NCBI RefSeq assembly: GCF_014529535.1
Contig: NW_023503372.1
Span: forward strand, 2,765,772-2,829,771
Length of the DNA stretch: 64,000 nt
Source: Bradysia coprophila
Lineage: Eukaryota > Arthropoda > Insecta > Diptera > Sciaridae
Direction: 5' to 3'
The position numbers and the translations under genes were made by a program. The notes below the pieces were generated by a model. That model was not told where the DNA came from. It did not search any database and saw only the letters and a program-made list of their open reading frames with translations. This document shows positions 61,259-64,000 of the stretch, in pieces; positions within the stretch are counted from its first letter, which is position 1, and each line of letters opens with the position of its first letter.

Positions 61259-63319
61259 GAGAGAGAGGAGAGATTTACTTCTGTCTCTGTATCCATTTTC
61301 CGGTCTTTTAAACAACAATGGTTAAAAAGATGGAAAGTGGATTTTTCTCGTGCATTTTTTTAAGCCTCATTTTTATCTTGAGTTATGTAATGGATTTTTC
61401 CTAACTAGTGTTTATATATCGCGACTTCGTGGCTTTTTTACCACGCCGTTTAGAAAAACGTTTTTCCTAACTTATGCTAAAAGGCTTTTTCATACCTAGG
61501 ACCCGAAAAGTGCGAGTGACTATACATCGGAAAATAACTATTACATGCTTTTGAGCTTAATCTCATTTTACTTTTCATCCCTAGTGTTGTACTTTTGACC
61601 TTAGAGCTTAAAGATCGTTTTCGTGTGGAATCGTATTTTTCCCATATTTCCTCTCCTAAAAAAGAAAGGTTCGGCTAGTGATCTGGTGTGTTTTCGTATC
61701 ATGACGAGTGTAAAATATTTTTTTTCGAATAAATTATAATTTGAGTTTAGTTGACAAATCCATTTTGTATAAATTCAACCAAAAAGCTAAACTTTACGGT
61801 CAATCAGGTGAAATATTTTTGTTTGGTTGCTCAATCATCATAATCGTATCTACGATTAAATCGGTTAAAATTACACAAACCAAGACTAGACTCGCTGACA
61901 TTATTTCAAAACAAAAGCTGGAAAATAATCTTAATCGATTGTAAAAAGTAAAAAACCAAAACATTGAAGTCAATGGAAGGTGTCTTGCCTATGCTTTACA
62001 GTCAGTACACGAAAAGTTTTATTTTTATTCAAATCTGAGTCTGTCCCTTTTAACTTAGCTGACCTTTTGTTACCGTTATGTAGAACACTCTATTTGATAA
62101 AAACACATGTTTTCTTAAGTACCGTAACATTGAGCAACGATCAACTTATACACCGTGTTTATTGTTACATTTTAACTTTGATCTAAGCATTACGTTCATT
62201 TTACATCTCTGCATATTACATCGGCATACACCTTGAGGTAGACACCGAGTTTTTATTTTTGAAATTAATTTGAAATCATTTTTTTCCCAATATTATTTCA
62301 TCACTCGCTAAGATCCATGCTGTGTGTGTACGGTGGATACACTTCAGCAGATCGAATAACATCGACCGACATATACAATATACTACGTGTGGTGTATTGA
62401 TTTTATGTGAACATTGAGAGACTAGTGAAATGATTGCACAGAGACTTATTAACATAAGTCAATCTTAAAATGATCAATTTCACAACCTAAACTCGAAATG
62501 ATCAAATCACTGTCTCGCTGATTCGGTCAACCATTTAGCGGTGTTACAAGAAAAATATCGAACAAAACGTTCGAACCGAATAATGGATTTTGGAATATTA
62601 GCCGTTCTAGTTAGCGGCATCGGATGTTGGTTGGTTATATTTGAAAGATTAATAATATCTTCAGTTAATGCAATAAAATCAAGGGAACTGACGAATATTT
62701 CAAAAGAAATGTTTGTTATGTATCTTGGAACTTGGCCTTGGACGTCTGACATATAATGGACAAGATCATAAATTATTTTGGGATGCTAAAATTTAATGTT
62801 TTTTTTTTGAAACATAAAACTTTGTCTCTACGGTCTCTATGGTGTATTCAAACCTGTAAAATTGATGATTCAAATATATTCTGCGGCTGTAGATATGTAA
62901 ATTCATTTTTATTTGTTTTAATTATTAATTAAGTATGAATGTGTATACATGGGCGTAGCTCTTCTTACTGCTTTTATGGTAATATAAATAAGCAATAAAT
63001 TTTTGTTAAAAAACATTCAATTAATTGGGAAGTTAATTGAACGTACTTTAACCATATTCAACGGTTTATCTGATTAATGGTCGTTGACCAAAAGTTGTAG
63101 TATTTCAACAGCTGGCTTCTGGTTGACCTCTAACAAAATTCGTTGTGTACACAAAATTTTGAATTTTTAATTTTTATCGTACGAATGAAATCTTTGAATT
63201 TTACAAAAAAAATACCAGGCCGATTACGCGAAGCCCTCTGTGAAAGCGATCGAAACAGTACTTCTGTCTCAAAATTTCTGATTTCTGCAAAAATTTGTGG
63301 AAATCTGGGGCTTGTGATG

Positions 63320-63440
63320 CTCAGAACAGGTCAGGTTGAACCTGAAACAAGAAAACTTGAAATAAAACCGGTCTGGTTCAGGTTCAATCTGAATAAACCA
63401 GAAACAAAAATCTCACCAGGTGTGGTGGCTTCAGGCGGTT
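63320..63440. repeat. Degenerate CCTGAAA / GGTTCAGG repeat
   Basis: Third block of the family seen at 1-395 and 40738-40915: CAGGTCAGGTTGAACCTGAA, GGTTCAGGTTCAATCTGAAT. A 120-codon frame reads across it but is repeat translation, not a gene. Confidence 0.65.
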
Positions 63441-63487
63441 CAGGTTGCAAATTTTTAGGTTGGCCTGTCCATGAAATGAGAAAGCCT

Positions 63488-63960
63488 AGTTCAAATCGAA
63501 TATGAATTTCTATACAGATGGTTCTCTTATGAACGACGCTGCTGGCGCAGGAGTATCATGCAAAACACTAAATGTAGAACTATCAATCCCCCTAGGGATT
63601 AACTGCTCAATATATCTAGCTGAAGTAGCAGCAATAATAAAATGTTGTGAAGAAATTACAAAAAAGGAAATTGAAGACCATGATGTCTCAATATACACAG
63701 ATAGTCAAGCTGCAATAAAAGCTTTAAGAACACCTAAAATCAATTCTGCCCTAACGCTAAAATGCTGGTAATCACTGGAATATCTCTCACACTCAAATAG
63801 AGTAAATCTCACTTGGGTTCCAGGACATTCGGATATTGCAGGAAATGAAATAGCTGACAGGTTGGCTTGGCTAAACAAGGAGCACTCATGACAGTTGATC
63901 CGCTTCCAGAGCCACTTTTAGGTATCCCAACCTCTTACTCTTGCACCTTTGTAGATTAAC
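63488..63960 (+). mobile_element. LINE remnant: RNase H domain (I/R1-like)
   Basis: The frame from 63502 reads NFYTDGSLMNDAAGAGVS (first Asp), SIYLAEVAAI (Glu), IYTDSQAAIKAL (second Asp), then after an in-frame stop (63769-63771) TWVPGHSDIAGNEIADRLA (last Asp). A +1-type frame change near 63,868 leads to AKQGALMTVDPLPEPLLGIP. This is the C-terminal RNase H of a LINE ORF2, here without the reverse transcriptase and lightly damaged. It begins directly after the degenerate repeat. Confidence 0.8.
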
Positions 63961-63972
63961 GTGGCTTGCATA

Positions 63973-64000
63973 GACGGAATAGCTCAGTGGTTACGCACTA
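63973..64000 (+). tRNA. tRNA-like 5' part (tRNA gene or tRNA-derived SINE), cut by window end
   Basis: GACGGAATAGCTCAGTGGTT followed by ACGCACTA resembles a tRNA acceptor strand, T8-A9, a D-stem GCTC and an A-box (TAGCTCAGTGGTT). The expected GAGC on the 3' side of the D-stem reads GCAC, so pairing is imperfect, which favours a SINE or tRNA remnant. The rest is outside the window. Confidence 0.35.

Larger units (their letters stand above)
53776..63319. other. Gene-poor AT-rich region
   Basis: 9.5 kb without a recognisable gene. It includes the copy of the 45.3-kb repeat near 54,950-55,110, MITE remnants near 57,565-57,655, a tandem duplication at 57,157-57,391, MITEs at 58518-58649 and 61106-61258, and an (AATA)n run near 58,970-58,990. 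Frames of up to ~105 codons (for example 59443-59763) show no recognisable domain and have random-looking composition. It could be a large intron or regulatory desert of a gene beyond the window. Confidence 0.55.

Noticed and set aside
61741-61944. 67-codon frame
   Set aside because: It has no ATG at its start, AT-biased random composition, and no neighbouring exon-like sequence.
63143-63505. 120-codon frame as a gene
   Set aside because: It reads through the degenerate CCTGAAA repeat and has no protein-family features.

Overview
The window looks like nuclear DNA from an insect, most likely a dipteran. It is AT-rich, its genes have short GT-AG introns, and it carries a DIAP2-type inhibitor of apoptosis, a thioester-containing protein, a cluster of insect neutral-lipase paralogs, a prefoldin subunit 3 and a mitochondrial-type thiolase. 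About half of the window is gene-free and packed with small DNA transposons. All identifications were made by reading translated sequence and motifs; no search was run.

Layout. 1-7.9 kb has no recognisable gene but holds a degenerate CCTGAAATTT/TCGGGT repeat and nested MITEs. 7.9-9.3 kb (minus) is an intronless serine carboxypeptidase. About 9.78-12.63 kb is a two-gene DNA transposon: a DD34E transposase (plus) and a convergent unrecognised ORF (minus) between long degenerate inverted ends. 13.5-21.3 kb (minus) is a complete four-exon TEP with an intact thioester motif; its 3.2-kb first intron carries an inverted-ended element with six ~145-bp tandem units. 21.7-23.5 kb is a repeat compound with a second tandem array of ~145-bp units, followed by a truncated LINE.

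24.5-39.7 kb is a cluster of four lipase genes (A, B, C on minus, D on plus). Each has seven exons with identical intron positions and phases, a signal peptide and an intact Ser-Asp-His triad. C and D lie head to head as an inverted duplication that also copied a MITE in intron 1. TE nests between A and B show insertions whose order can be read.

42.6-43.4 kb is prefoldin subunit 3 (plus). 47.7-49.5 kb (minus) is a complete three-BIR plus RING DIAP2 homolog. 51.7-53.3 kb (plus) is acetyl-CoA acetyltransferase. Immediately downstream is a glutaredoxin-like exon with no start codon of its own; a donor overlapping the thiolase stop codon would splice to it in frame. 53.8-63.3 kb is gene-poor. The window ends in a LINE RNase H remnant and a cut-off tRNA-like sequence.

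The genes suggest secreted digestion (carboxypeptidase, lipases), immunity and cell survival (TEP, DIAP2; DIAP2 acts in IMD signalling in flies) and housekeeping (prefoldin, thiolase). They are not an operon-like unit. The two most unusual observations are the possible thiolase-glutaredoxin fusion isoform and the two-gene DD34E transposon.
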